DNA of 64,000 nucleotides from Nostoc sp. ATCC 53789 (GCF_009873495.1 NZ_CP046703.1:1-64000); one strand, 5' to 3'; positions 37,659 through 46,626 are shown, counted from the first letter of the stretch. The notes: generated by a model not told the origin, from the sequence alone. Numbers and translations: made by a program.

Positions 37659-38709
37659 CTCCTGTACAGATGAGGGGCAACCCACGATTCGTTAGGAGGT
37701 AAACGGCAAAGGTTCCTAGCCAGTGACTAGCTGCATAATGTTCAATTACAACATCTGTGAGTCCATGCTGACGATGGTGAAGGGCAGCAGAGTGGAGTGT
37801 TTCTATGCGGCGATCGCTATTTGCCAATCCAGATATGATACCCTCAAGCATCCAAGCACGACTGAGATTAAGACCGTAGAAGTGGGCTTGCATATAATCT
37901 TGAGGATTATCCACTCTGGCTGGTTCTAACCAATTTACCGAATTATCAATGGGTATTTCTGGCAGAAAATTGGTGAGCCAGTCAGTGAAATCTGTTGTTG
38001 GCAGAATTCGCCGCATCAGGTCTGCTTCAGCAAGTCCAGGAGAGAGAAAATCGTAACCAAGTGGTTCAAATTGTAACGAGTAGTTGCGATCGCTAAGATA
38101 AAATTGCCGTGCTTTGTTCTCCAATAACTGAGTAAAATCAGTATTTTCGGTAATCCTTGCCCAATCTAGCATCAAACCAAGTGCAAAGGCTGTTTGGCTA
38201 TGCACCCCTGTGCGATTTGGCAGTTTCAGTTCGTTAATCCAGCGCTGTAAGTTCTCTGCAATCAACTTTTCTAGCGGTTCCAATACAACCCGCCATTCTT
38301 TTGCTTGAGCATGATTCCACTCGTGAAGTTCCGCAGCCAGTTGCAGAAACCAGGCCACACCGTAAGGAAATTCAAAAAAGGGTCGCCGTTGAAAATGGGC
38401 AATCTCTCCTTGAATTTTCTCAGGCGTTAGGCTTTGCCCAAGTGCTTGCTTTGACGCTGCATGGAAAGAGGCTTCAGGAAAGTGACGCAGCAGACGTACC
38501 AGTAACCAGTGACCATGTACGGCTGAATGCCAATCTAAGCAGCCATAAAAAGCAGGAGTTAATTGACGCGGTGGTTTGATATCCTCGTCGCTCTCAGCCC
38601 AACGCAGAATACTGTTAGGATACTCTCGCTCGATACAATCCAGCACTAATTGAGCAAATTGTACTGCGATCGCTTCATGAATCTCCAAATTATCGAGTGG
38701 CATGGTCAC
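37648..38709 (-). CDS. DUF2891 family protein
   Basis: A 353-residue soluble protein with the features of DUF2891: YPNSILRWAESDEDIKPPRQ near the N-terminus, PAFYGCLDWHSAVHGHW, RPFFEFPYGVAWFLQLAAEL, and EHYAASHWLGTFAVYLLT at the end. The many conserved Trp, His and Asp residues suggest an alpha/alpha-barrel hydrolase-like fold, but the activity is unknown. The frame opens with GTG at 38709; an ATG two codons later is equally possible. The last residues lie within a dispersed palindrome. Upstream lies a repeat-rich gap. Confidence 0.85.
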   Translation of the reverse strand: MTMPLDNLEIHEAIAVQFAQLVLDCIEREYPNSILRWAESDEDIKPPRQLTPAFYGCLDWHSAVHGHWLLVRLLRHFPEASFHAASKQALGQSLTPEKIQGEIAHFQRRPFFEFPYGVAWFLQLAAELHEWNHAQAKEWRVVLEPLEKLIAENLQRWINELKLPNRTGVHSQTAFALGLMLDWARITENTDFTQLLENKARQFYLSDRNYSLQFEPLGYDFLSPGLAEADLMRRILPTTDFTDWLTNFLPEIPIDNSVNWLEPARVDNPQDYMQAHFYGLNLSRAWMLEGIISGLANSDRRIETLHSAALHHRQHGLTDVVIEHYAASHWLGTFAVYLLTNRGLPLICTGETR

Positions 38710-39035
38710 GTCGCTTTGCTCCGAATTAAAAATTAAAAATTAAAAATTAAATTTAGGTGCTTATATCCTTTTTGCGTAAAAGCGTAGCGTTTTTAATGCA
38801 GGGGAATGGGAACTGGGTATTTAGGACGGGTTAAAGCCCCAAACATCATTTTTCCACGCTCTTCCCAATCCCCATCCCCTTTTAACATTGCAAGGTCTTG
38901 CAAATTTAATTCACTAGTAGTTAGCCAAGTGAACTTGGCGGGGTAAAGGGTAAAGGGGAAGGGGGAAAGGTTTCAAATCCCTTACCCCTTCCCCTTTACC
39001 CAGACATCACGCAGCATTTTTGGGTTGGCAGACTA
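38710..39035. other. Repeat-rich gap with a long purine/pyrimidine hairpin
   Basis: The 326-bp gap contains AAAAATTAAAAATTAAA repeats and, at 38938-39001, GGGTAAAGGGGAAGGGGGAA facing CCTTACCCCTTCCCCTTTAC, a long inverted repeat just 3' of the radical SAM gene that could act as a terminator. No gene was found. Confidence 0.5.
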
Positions 39036-40622
39036 CTAGGAATTAACCATCAGTTGCGCTTCAGGTTTTACCCTAGCTTCTGCTTGCAGAAAATCAGCCA
39101 CTTGAGCTTCAATTTCATCCCGAACAATTTGGCGATACTCCAAGAAATGCTCAATTTGGGCACAAACGGCTAAGTAGCTACTCACCCCACCTGGATTATG
39201 CTGATACATACTCCACAAATTACGCCAGAATTGCCAGCGCGTCTGACGACGTACACCCTGCCGCCAGCAAATGATTAGAAACGCTCGGAGTACTTTCCAG
39301 TTCAATGGTTTCTTGGCAGCTTTGCCCTTTTTCGGGTAGGTTGCTTCGCCCAAAAGCCGGAAGTGTTTGTATGTACGCTCCAAAAACCGCTCTGGCTCAT
39401 ACAAATCACAGAACGCCTGCACATATTCACGAGCTATGTCTTCTAAAGGTCGAGTTGGGACAAAGTTCATCAACGTGGTTTGGTTGATGTTGGCTGATTT
39501 ATTGCGGAGTCGTCCTTCTTTTTCTAATCTATGCCAAAGGGCTGTATCTGGAAGGGCTTGCAACATACTAAATAAAGCCGTGGGAATTGCTGTTTGCTCA
39601 ACAAATTTGACAATTCGCGCCCCGGCTCCTACTTTTTCGCCATCAAACCCAATGATAAAGCCTGCCATAACTCGCAACCCTGAGCGGGTAATTCTATTTA
39701 CCGCTTCACTGAGCGAGTCTCTGGTATTCTGGTATTTCTGAGTGAAAGTGAGACTTTCTTCGTCGGGGGTTTCAATTCCTAGAAAAACCGCTCCAAAATT
39801 ACACGCTACCATCAAGTCCATCAGTTCTTGATCTTGGGCTAAATCAACTGAAGCCTCTGTCGCAAAAGAAAAGGGATAGTTATGTTCTACCATCCAGGGC
39901 AGAAGAGACTTCAAAAATAATTTGACATTCCGCTTATTACCGATGAAGTTGTCATCCACCATAAAAATACTGCGTCGCCAACCCAGTTTGTAGAGATAAT
40001 CAAGTTCTGCTAATAACTGTTCTGGGTTTTTGGTGCGAGGTTTGCGACCATACAGCACAATAATGTCGCAGAATTCACACTGGAAGGGACATCCACGAGA
40101 AAATTGTACCGACATTTCCGCATAAGCTTCAAACTCTAACAAGTCAAAGCGAGGGGTGGGAGTGTTGGTAACATCTGGTTTTTCACCGCCAGAGCGAAAG
40201 ATACCTGTGCGATCGCCCCGTGCGATCGCTGCTACAAATAAAGGTAGGGTAATTTCCCCTTCGTCCAATATCAAGTAATCCACTCCGGCGGATGTCATTT
40301 CATCTGGTAACGCTGTCGGGAAAGGCCCACCCACAGCTACCCGTTTACCTCTGCGTTTTGCTTCCGATATCTGACAGAGCAAATCCTCTTTTTGCACAAT
40401 CATCGCCGACATAATAACCAAATCGGCCCAAGCCCACTCTGCTTCCGTACAGGCACGAACATTTCGATCTACTAGCTTATACTCCCATTCTTGAGGTAAT
40501 ATCGCGGCTACAGTTACCAAGCCTAAAGGCGGTAGCATTGCTTTACGGTCTAATAAAGCCAGTGTTTTTTCAAAAGACCAAAAACTTTTTGGAAAAAGGG
40601 GGTATAGAAGTAAAACGTTCAT
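39036..40622 (-). CDS. B12-binding-domain radical SAM protein
   Basis: A 528-residue enzyme with an N-terminal cobalamin-binding-type Rossmann domain (about 1-150: LLYPLFPKSFW, LPPLGLVTVAAILP, RVAVGGPFPTALP) and a radical SAM domain whose [4Fe-4S] cysteines are in FSRGCPFQCEFCDI (CxxxCxxC). A C-terminal extension (about 400-520) is of the DUF4070 type found in cyanobacterial members. Such enzymes do radical methylations or rearrangements of lipids, hopanoids or small molecules; the substrate here is unknown. The N-terminal domain may or may not still bind B12. No biosynthetic partner is adjacent. Confidence 0.9.
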   Translation of the reverse strand: MNVLLLYPLFPKSFWSFEKTLALLDRKAMLPPLGLVTVAAILPQEWEYKLVDRNVRACTEAEWAWADLVIMSAMIVQKEDLLCQISEAKRRGKRVAVGGPFPTALPDEMTSAGVDYLILDEGEITLPLFVAAIARGDRTGIFRSGGEKPDVTNTPTPRFDLLEFEAYAEMSVQFSRGCPFQCEFCDIIVLYGRKPRTKNPEQLLAELDYLYKLGWRRSIFMVDDNFIGNKRNVKLFLKSLLPWMVEHNYPFSFATEASVDLAQDQELMDLMVACNFGAVFLGIETPDEESLTFTQKYQNTRDSLSEAVNRITRSGLRVMAGFIIGFDGEKVGAGARIVKFVEQTAIPTALFSMLQALPDTALWHRLEKEGRLRNKSANINQTTLMNFVPTRPLEDIAREYVQAFCDLYEPERFLERTYKHFRLLGEATYPKKGKAAKKPLNWKVLRAFLIICWRQGVRRQTRWQFWRNLWSMYQHNPGGVSSYLAVCAQIEHFLEYRQIVRDEIEAQVADFLQAEARVKPEAQLMVNS

Positions 40623-41301
40623 ATTTGATGCTTATAAACCTTGATCTTAGCTGCTGGTTAAGTTCAAATACAACTTCGCCGCTCTGGTAAAACACTTAGA
40701 GAAGCTTTTGTATGCAGTAGCTGTAAATTCTACTATGACTGATTTAGACGAAACAATATTTTTTAAGGGCAATTATTACTACTTTTATACTAGGGAGGAC
40801 TCCAAGACTGCGGGTTTTGCTGAATTAAAGAATGATTCTTGTAGGGTGGGCATCTGCCTTAACTTCATTTGAACGAGGCAGGGGGAAGGGAGGAGGGGGC
40901 AGGGAGCAAGGGGGCAGGGACAGCCCGCAAATATGGAAAGCCACTTGGCAAATTGGCAACTCTGAACAAATTAACTGTGTTATTTTTAATAACTATACAA
41001 GGTGTATTTGCACTTTCAAGCTATTTTTTAGACGGGCTGCAACCCGTCTTTATTTATCGCCAGATCCTTTTACAGCAGTTTTCATGTATTTGAACTATAT
41101 CTGTCGTAGGAGCAATTCATGAATTGTCCCTACAACGAAAGTCCTAAATTTAATTATTTGCTCAACAACTTTTAGGGTGTTGTATAACATTTTCTAAACA
41201 ACATCTCAATAAAGAGAAAGACGTTTGAATCTGTTCTTTTCCCCTGCCCCCTACTCCCTGCCCCCTACTCCCTGCCCCCTACTCCCTGCCTCCTGCACCC
41301 T
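40623..41301. other. Repeat-filled intergenic region between dnaN and the radical SAM gene
   Basis: 679 bp without a supported gene. It holds a purine-rich GGCAGGGGGAAGGGAGGAGG tract (about 40877-40922), a hairpin AGACGGGCTGCAACCCGTCT (41030-41049) with T-rich flanks that could terminate transcription, a second palindrome GGAGCAATTCATGAATTGTC (41108-41127), and a 14-bp CCCTACTCCCTGCC tandem array (41241-41300) next to the dnaN stop. Confidence 0.55.
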
Positions 41302-42465
41302 TCAACTTCTCAGTTGCACAGGCATAGCTAAATAAGTCATTTTCAAACCACCCAATGGTGTAAAAATAACTGGAGTCAGGCTTTGATTTAGGTGCATTTG
41401 AATTTCGGAAGATGGTAACTCTTTCAAACCTTCCATCAGATATTTAATGTTAAAAGCAATTTCAATGTTTTCTCCAGATATCTGCGCCGGCATTGACTCT
41501 CTACCACTACCCACATCTTGAGCTTCACAAGATAAGGTAATTTCTTGAGCTTCGCTATCAATACTAAGTTTGACAATATTATTTTTCTGGTCTGCTAGCA
41601 CAGCAATCCGTTCCAATGTGCTGACAAATTGTCGCCGTTCAATTGTCACTTGTCGTTCAAATTGACGCGGAATCAATTGTCGATAAGCAGGATATTGCCC
41701 TTCTAATGTGCGACTAGTCAAGCGTTGATTTTGCCATGCAAACACAACTTGACCTTGATCGAAATATAAAGCTACAGGTTCATCTGATGAGGCACTATGA
41801 GCTAGCATCCGTTGGAGTTCGCGTAATGCTCTCGCTGGTACTGTCACCTCTAGTTGACTAGTTCCGCCTAAAGGACGCTCGTTGCTAGTTTCTACCACTG
41901 CTAGGCGATGTCCGTCGGTAGCTGCAAATTCTAGGGTATCTTGTTTAACTGTTAAATGTACTCCCGTCAGTACTTGTTTAGTTTCATCACCACTGGTAGC
42001 AAATAATGAACCCCGTAATCCCTCAACTAATGCGGCGGTGGTGAGATAAATTACTTCTGTATTTTCAATTACAGGTAGTTCAGGAAATTCTTCCGGTCCC
42101 ATTGCTCGGACTTGATAATGTCCACTTTTGGGTGTGAGTGTAACTATTAAACCTTCTCCACCGGATGTTGCACCTGTGAGGGCTGATTCATCGTCTAAAG
42201 TGATTTCGCCTTCTGGAAGACGAGAGGTGATATCTACAAGTAACTTAGCAGGAAGTGCGATCGCACCACCTTGCCATACCTCTGCGTTAAAGCTGGTGCG
42301 GATTCCCAAGCTGAGATCGAAGGCTGTTAAGCTTACTTGGTTAGTTTCAGCATCCGCTTGTAACAGCACATTGGCAAGTACTGGATGAGTTGGTCGTGAA
42401 GGTACTGCACGACTAACGAGTGAGAGATTTGTACTGAGATCGCTTTGGGAGCAAACTAATTTCAT
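41302..42465 (-). CDS. dnaN: DNA polymerase III beta sliding clamp
   Basis: The beta clamp forms a ring that tethers the replicative polymerase to DNA. The 387-residue protein shows the triple clamp-domain layout: MKLVCSQSDLSTNLSLVSRAV, FDLSLGIRTSFNAEVW and the middle-domain FATSGDETKQVLTGVHLTV with DGHRLAVVET, ending PLGGLKMTYLAMPVQLRS, where the hydrophobic cleft residues for client binding lie. ATG start at 42465. In many bacteria dnaN follows dnaA; here it is about 40 kb away on the other strand, and a DnaA-box cluster lies 2.3 kb upstream. Confidence 0.98.
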   Translation of the reverse strand: MKLVCSQSDLSTNLSLVSRAVPSRPTHPVLANVLLQADAETNQVSLTAFDLSLGIRTSFNAEVWQGGAIALPAKLLVDITSRLPEGEITLDDESALTGATSGGEGLIVTLTPKSGHYQVRAMGPEEFPELPVIENTEVIYLTTAALVEGLRGSLFATSGDETKQVLTGVHLTVKQDTLEFAATDGHRLAVVETSNERPLGGTSQLEVTVPARALRELQRMLAHSASSDEPVALYFDQGQVVFAWQNQRLTSRTLEGQYPAYRQLIPRQFERQVTIERRQFVSTLERIAVLADQKNNIVKLSIDSEAQEITLSCEAQDVGSGRESMPAQISGENIEIAFNIKYLMEGLKELPSSEIQMHLNQSLTPVIFTPLGGLKMTYLAMPVQLRS

Positions 42466-42974
42466 AAGTGAGATTCAGCTGGTGAAGGATATGGTAACAT
42501 CCTTATCGTTTATAGGCGATCGCTAATGAAGTTATTTAAGGGTAAAATTCCAAACTCACCAATCCTTTAGCAGCCGATTCTGTTAAGCTTTCTTCTGTAA
42601 ATGGATCTTATGAATGGGGCATCGGCTGCGATCGTCAGTTAGCTAAAATCCAATAGGGTTCATATAGCGGTTCTCGTACCCTACGGGAAGCCGCTACGCA
42701 TCTATAGATGCAATGACTTTGACCTCTCTCCAAACCTCTCTCCTAAAAGGAGAGGGGCTTTGAATCTTACTCCCCTTCCCTTGCAAGGAAGGGACTGGGG
42801 GTTAGGTCTGTAACTGACAGAAAATCAAAGTTTTTAACCCGCCTTTGCGTAGCGTTCCATAGATAGAAAAGGCGGTTTTGTCTGTGTAGCAGCGACTTCC
42901 AGTCACCCAGTGTAGTACGCAAACATACTATAATTTGTGAAAAGCCTAATTTATGCTATTCCTAAAGACGCAAA
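42466..42974. other. Intergenic region with hairpins
   Basis: 509 bp between divergent genes. CTCTCCTAAAAGGAGAG (42738-42754) and AACCCGCCTTT / AAAGGCGGTTT (42836-42878) are inverted repeats, and CCCCTTCCCTTGCAAGGAAG is a further palindrome. These belong to dispersed Nostoc-type repeats. No gene was recognised. Confidence 0.5.
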
Positions 42975-44594
42975 ATGATAGAGGTGTCGCTCAAGGTATT
43001 CTGTTCCTACTCTCACAACGACGAACCTCTAAAGGATGAATTAGCTAAACATCTTACTATGTTGGAACGGCAAGGTGTAATTTCAACCTGGCACGATCGC
43101 AAAATACCACCTGGAAAAGAATGGGATCAGCAGATTAATGAAAATTTGAACACAGCCGATATCATTTTATTGCTCGTCAGTTCAGACTTTATATACTCTA
43201 AATACTGTTGGGATATTGAAGTTACCAAAGCAATAGAACGCCACGAAGCTGGAGAGGCTTTTGTCATTCCAATTATTCTGCGAAACGTTTCTTGGCAATC
43301 GGCACCATTTGCTAAACTACAGGCTCTGCCCAAAAATGCCTTACCTGTTAAATCTTGGAATAATCAAGACGATGCATTCACAAATGTAGCTCAGGGAATT
43401 AAGTTTGCTGCTGAACAACTAATTAAGGAGCGTCAAGAAAAACAGGCAAGTAGGGAAGCCGCCATAGTTAAGTATCGTCAGCAAGCTGAAGAATTTGCGT
43501 CTGATGGTGAGATTTCTCTTGTGGAATCTGAAATCTTGAAAGATTTACAGGAAAAGTTAAAATTAACAGATTTAGAAGCCAGTGCAATCCGAGAGAAAGC
43601 ATTAGAGCCTTACGGCATATATAAGAAACATATAGACAAATACAGGCTATTCTTGACAAATTTTATAGATGAACAAGGGTATCCATTGAATGAAAAAGCT
43701 AAAAATGAATTAAAAAAATTACAACAATACTATGTGCTTAAGGATGAAGATGTAGTTTGCGTAGAGAAAGAACAAGAAGTAGAGTATCAAAAACGGCAAG
43801 CAGAAAAACTTCTGCAAGAACAGGAAGCAAAGCTTTTTACAGAAAATTTGGGCAATGGTGTAGTTCTGGAAATGTTTGCAATTCCTGGTGGTCAATTCTT
43901 CATGGGTTCCCCAGAGAATGAACCAGAACGATACAGTGATGAAAGTCCACAGCACACTGTTACCGTTCAACCCTTTTTCATGGGTAAATTTCCAGTTACA
44001 CAAAGCCAATGGGCTATTGTAGCTACGCTGAAAAAGGTGAATATTGATTTAAATTCCGAACCATCCAACTTTAAAGGTGCTAACCGACCTGTTGAGTGTG
44101 TTTCTTGGGATGATGCAGTTGAGTTTTGTGCAAGATTGTCTAACAAAACAGGTAAAAACTATCGCTTGCCTAGTGAGGCAGAGTGGGAATATGCTTGTCG
44201 TGCGGGAACGACTACTCCATTTTATTTTGGTGAGACGATTACGACTGATTTAGCAAATTATGATGGAAACTACACCTATAATTCTGGGTCAAAGGGTGAA
44301 TTTCTTTGTCAAACAACAGATGTCGGAAAATTTCCACCAAACTTTTTTGGTTTATTTGATATGCATGGTAATGTCTGGGAATGGTGTCAAGATACTTGGC
44401 ACGAAAATTATAACGGAGCACCAACAGACGCTAGCCCTTGGATAAGTCCTAATGAGAATCGGCTGCTTCGTGGTGGTTCGTGGTACTTCAATCCGGGGCG
44501 TTGCCGATCGGCGATTCGCTACAGCGTCGCACGTGTCGTTAGGTACAACGAGGTGGGTTTTAGGGTTGTGGTTGCTGCGTCACTTAGGACTTAG
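42975..44594 (+). CDS. TIR domain-FGE/SUMF1-like protein with DGR-type C-terminus
   Basis: A 539-residue multi-domain protein. Residues about 6-150 are a TIR domain (KVFCSYSHNDEPLKDEL, DRKIPPGKEWDQQI, SSDFIYSKYCWDIEVTKA with the Glu position used by NADase TIRs). A charged helical linker (about 150-285) follows, then a formylglycine-generating-enzyme/C-type-lectin-fold domain (FAIPGGQFFMGSPENE, YRLPSEAEWEYACRAG, DMHGNVWEWCQD, LLRGGSWYFNPGRCRSA, GFRVV). This fold is the usual target domain of diversity-generating retroelements, and the last ~35 residues look like their variable region. It may be an effector or receptor in defence or signalling. No reverse transcriptase is in the window. Confidence 0.88.
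   Translation: MIEVSLKVFCSYSHNDEPLKDELAKHLTMLERQGVISTWHDRKIPPGKEWDQQINENLNTADIILLLVSSDFIYSKYCWDIEVTKAIERHEAGEAFVIPIILRNVSWQSAPFAKLQALPKNALPVKSWNNQDDAFTNVAQGIKFAAEQLIKERQEKQASREAAIVKYRQQAEEFASDGEISLVESEILKDLQEKLKLTDLEASAIREKALEPYGIYKKHIDKYRLFLTNFIDEQGYPLNEKAKNELKKLQQYYVLKDEDVVCVEKEQEVEYQKRQAEKLLQEQEAKLFTENLGNGVVLEMFAIPGGQFFMGSPENEPERYSDESPQHTVTVQPFFMGKFPVTQSQWAIVATLKKVNIDLNSEPSNFKGANRPVECVSWDDAVEFCARLSNKTGKNYRLPSEAEWEYACRAGTTTPFYFGETITTDLANYDGNYTYNSGSKGEFLCQTTDVGKFPPNFFGLFDMHGNVWEWCQDTWHENYNGAPTDASPWISPNENRLLRGGSWYFNPGRCRSAIRYSVARVVRYNEVGFRVVVAASLRT
44484..44553 (+). other. Candidate DGR variable region
   Basis: In the segment coding YFNPGRCRSAIRYSVARVVR and then YNE, the residues filling the positions that are usually AAC/AAT-coded Asn in a template (Y, F, Y, S, V, V, Y, N) are mostly encoded by NNC codons (TAC, TTC, TAC, AGC, GTC, GTC, TAC, AAC). 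This is the pattern left by adenine-directed mutagenesis of AAC codons. Invariant residues between them (W, P, CRSA, R, VGFRVV) match the conserved frame of such regions. The segment is GC-richer than the rest of the gene. Confidence 0.55.
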
Positions 44595-44715
44595 TATACC
44601 TTTACACTCTTGTCCTTTTCGCTGGTTCTGCTACACAAAACCTCCTTACCAAGGAAAGGGATTAAAGTCAGGACTTTGTGTTCAATCGGATATGATATTA
44701 GGTAAGTTAACTACC

Positions 44716-44936
44716 TGTGGAAAACTTGTGGAAAAACATGGGTACTTTTTCACAAAGTAATTATACTTAATTAAGTTTTATCAGGAAAATATCAAGTTTT
44801 CCACAGATTTTTCCATAAAAAGTAAGATTTTTTCCATAATCTAAGTTAAATTTAATCAATTTTTATACGTTACTTAATATTTTCAATTAATTATTCAACC
44901 ATTAAGACTAGCGATCGCACTGTTAGTTGTGGAAAA
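44716..44936. other. Candidate chromosomal replication origin (DnaA-box cluster)
   Basis: Four exact copies of the cyanobacterial-type DnaA box TTTTCCACA or its complement: TGTGGAAAA at 44716-44724, 44727-44735 and 44928-44936, and TTTTCCACA at 44797-44805. One-mismatch copies are at 44746-44754 (TTTTTCACA), 44809-44817 and 44830-44838 (TTTTCCATA). The stretch 44740-44910 is very AT-rich, suitable for unwinding. It fills the 425-bp gap between the TIR-FGE gene and hetI, about 2.3 kb from dnaN. The region upstream of dnaA is outside the window, so a second cluster there cannot be excluded. Confidence 0.7.
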
Positions 44937-45019
44937 CTTAAAATATATCTTCAGGATAAAATAAAGACTAGTAAAGCTAAACTTCGGTAAAGGTTACAAA
45001 ACAAATCAAATCAGATTCA

Positions 45020-45739
45020 ATGACCGCTACTCATCATTTCTGGCTACCTGCACCGACAGATTTAACTTTGTTACCAGATGAGATTCATGTCTGGCGTATA
45101 GAACTTGACCAACCAGAACTACAACTGCAAAATTTAGCAGCAACTCTTTCCAATGACGAAACGGCTCGTGCTGAACGGTTCTATTTTCAGGAACATCGAC
45201 AGCGTTTCATTGCTGGTCGTGGTATTCTGCGAACTATATTAGGTCGCTATTTGGGTATCCAACCCTTACAAGTGCAGTTTAATTATCAACAGCGTGGCAA
45301 ACCAGTATTAGCAGATGCATTTGCCGATAGTGGACTGGCATTTAATTTGTCTCATTCCCAAGGGTTAGGTTTGTGTGCGGTGAATTGTACTCGCCCAATT
45401 GGTGTAGACCTAGAATATATTCGCCCGATGTCTGATATTGAAGCTCTTGCCAAACGGTTCTTTTTACCGAGAGAATATGAGATGTTGCGATCGCTATCTC
45501 CCAACCAACAGCAAGAAGTATTTTTCCGTTACTGGACTTGTAAGGAAGCTTATTTAAAAGCAACTGGAGACGGACTATCCCAGTTAGAACAAGTTGAAGT
45601 GTCGTTGACTCCTACAGAACCAGCCAAGTTACAGATATTAGAAGACTGGAGTCTTTTTGAACTAGTACCTGCAAACAATTATGTTGCTGCCGTTGCTGTA
45701 GAGAATTTTGGCTGGAACTTAAAGTGTTGGCAGTATTGA
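45020..45739 (+). CDS. hetI: Sfp-type 4'-phosphopantetheinyl transferase HetI
   Basis: HetI transfers phosphopantetheine from CoA to carrier-protein serines, activating ACPs. The 239-residue protein is of the Sfp class with the magnesium/CoA-binding motifs IGVDLEYIRP and FFRYWTCKEAYLKATGDGL, plus the N-terminal RFYFQEHRQRFIAGRGILRT. It lies at the end of the hgl locus, convergent with the SDR gene, and should prime the tandem ACPs of the HglE-like synthase and the ACP of HglB. In Nostocales the single Sfp enzyme may serve all carrier proteins. A candidate oriC lies directly upstream. Confidence 0.93.
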   Translation: MTATHHFWLPAPTDLTLLPDEIHVWRIELDQPELQLQNLAATLSNDETARAERFYFQEHRQRFIAGRGILRTILGRYLGIQPLQVQFNYQQRGKPVLADAFADSGLAFNLSHSQGLGLCAVNCTRPIGVDLEYIRPMSDIEALAKRFFLPREYEMLRSLSPNQQQEVFFRYWTCKEAYLKATGDGLSQLEQVEVSLTPTEPAKLQILEDWSLFELVPANNYVAAVAVENFGWNLKCWQY

Positions 45740-45785
45740 TGTTGATTAAGCTCATCTCTTGGCTGAAACAAGAGAGATATTGCAG

Positions 45786-45816
45786 ACAAATGACCAATGA
45801 CAAATGACAAATGACA
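45786..45816. repeat. ATGACAA tandem heptamer
   Basis: About four copies of the AATGACA/AATGACC unit between the convergent hetI and SDR genes; same family as 20773-20800. Confidence 0.8.
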
Positions 45817-45822
45817 ACCTGC

Positions 45823-46626
45823 TTACTTATCTTCCTGCATATTTCGCACAATTTTTGTCACCAGGTTTCTAGGTACAAATCTGACGCTTTTTGCAAGTAT
45901 TGCATTGAGTAAACCAGGAATGACAATGGTTTGACCCTTCATTAAGGCACGAAAACCAACTTCAGCTACTGTTCGTGCATCCATCATTCTCTTACCCTTG
46001 AGCAACTTAGAGTCAGCCATTCCGGTTCTCTCATGAAAGGCAGATGCGGTTGAGCCTGGGCAAAGAACTGTCACAGTGACACCAGTACCTTCTAACTCAT
46101 TAGCGATCGCTTCTGAAAACGATAAGATATAGGCTTTAGTAGCAAAATAAACCGCCATCAAAGGCCCTGGTTGAAACGCCGCAGCCGAGGAGACGTTTAA
46201 TATCTTACCTTCACCTTGCTTGACCATGTGCTTCAGGAATAGCTTAGTTAAATGGGTGAGACACACCAAATTTACCTGTAGCATTTCCAGTTCAGTAGCT
46301 AAGTCTGTTTCATGAAATAATCCATAGATACCAAATCCAGCATTATTTACCAGCACATCAACATTAATATCGGCTTTTTGCAACTCCGTGAAAATTTCTT
46401 CAGGAGCAGTTGATATAGATAAATCCTTAACAATAGTTTTGACAAAAATTCCAAATTTTTCTTGGAATTTAGCTGCAATTTCTACTAGCGTTGGCCCATT
46501 TCTGTCTACTAAGACCAGATTGTAATTATGAGCAGCAAAAATACACGCTAATTCGTAGCCAATTCCACCGGCTGCCCCAGTAATAAGAGCAGTTTTTTTG
46601 CTCTGTCTTTGATGTGTTGTGTTCAT
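45823..46626 (-). CDS. Short-chain dehydrogenase in the hetN position
   Basis: A 267-residue classical SDR: NADP-binding TGAAGGIGYEL near the N-terminus, NNAGFGIYG, the catalytic Ser in NVSSAAAF and the YxxxK pair in YFATKAYILSF. In Anabaena the gene between hetI and hglB is hetN, whose product both resembles a ketoacyl reductase and carries the patterning pentapeptide RGSGR. Here the equivalent segment reads MVKQGEGKILNVSS, so RGSGR is absent. The protein is closer to general YqjQ/DltE-type SDRs. It may be a ketoacyl reductase for glycolipid synthesis; I would not call it HetN. Confidence 0.85.
   Translation of the reverse strand: MNTTHQRQSKKTALITGAAGGIGYELACIFAAHNYNLVLVDRNGPTLVEIAAKFQEKFGIFVKTIVKDLSISTAPEEIFTELQKADINVDVLVNNAGFGIYGLFHETDLATELEMLQVNLVCLTHLTKLFLKHMVKQGEGKILNVSSAAAFQPGPLMAVYFATKAYILSFSEAIANELEGTGVTVTVLCPGSTASAFHERTGMADSKLLKGKRMMDARTVAEVGFRALMKGQTIVIPGLLNAILAKSVRFVPRNLVTKIVRNMQEDK

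Noticed and set aside
40832..41122. Overlapping plus-strand open frames of 96 and 74 residues
   Set aside because: They translate a purine-rich tandem repeat and hairpins; two frames are open over the same repeat, so neither is convincing.
44452..44760. 102-residue open frame over the 3' end of the TIR-FGE gene
   Set aside because: It is a shadow frame in the GC-rich variable region and extends into the DnaA-box cluster; the FGE frame is clearly the coding one.
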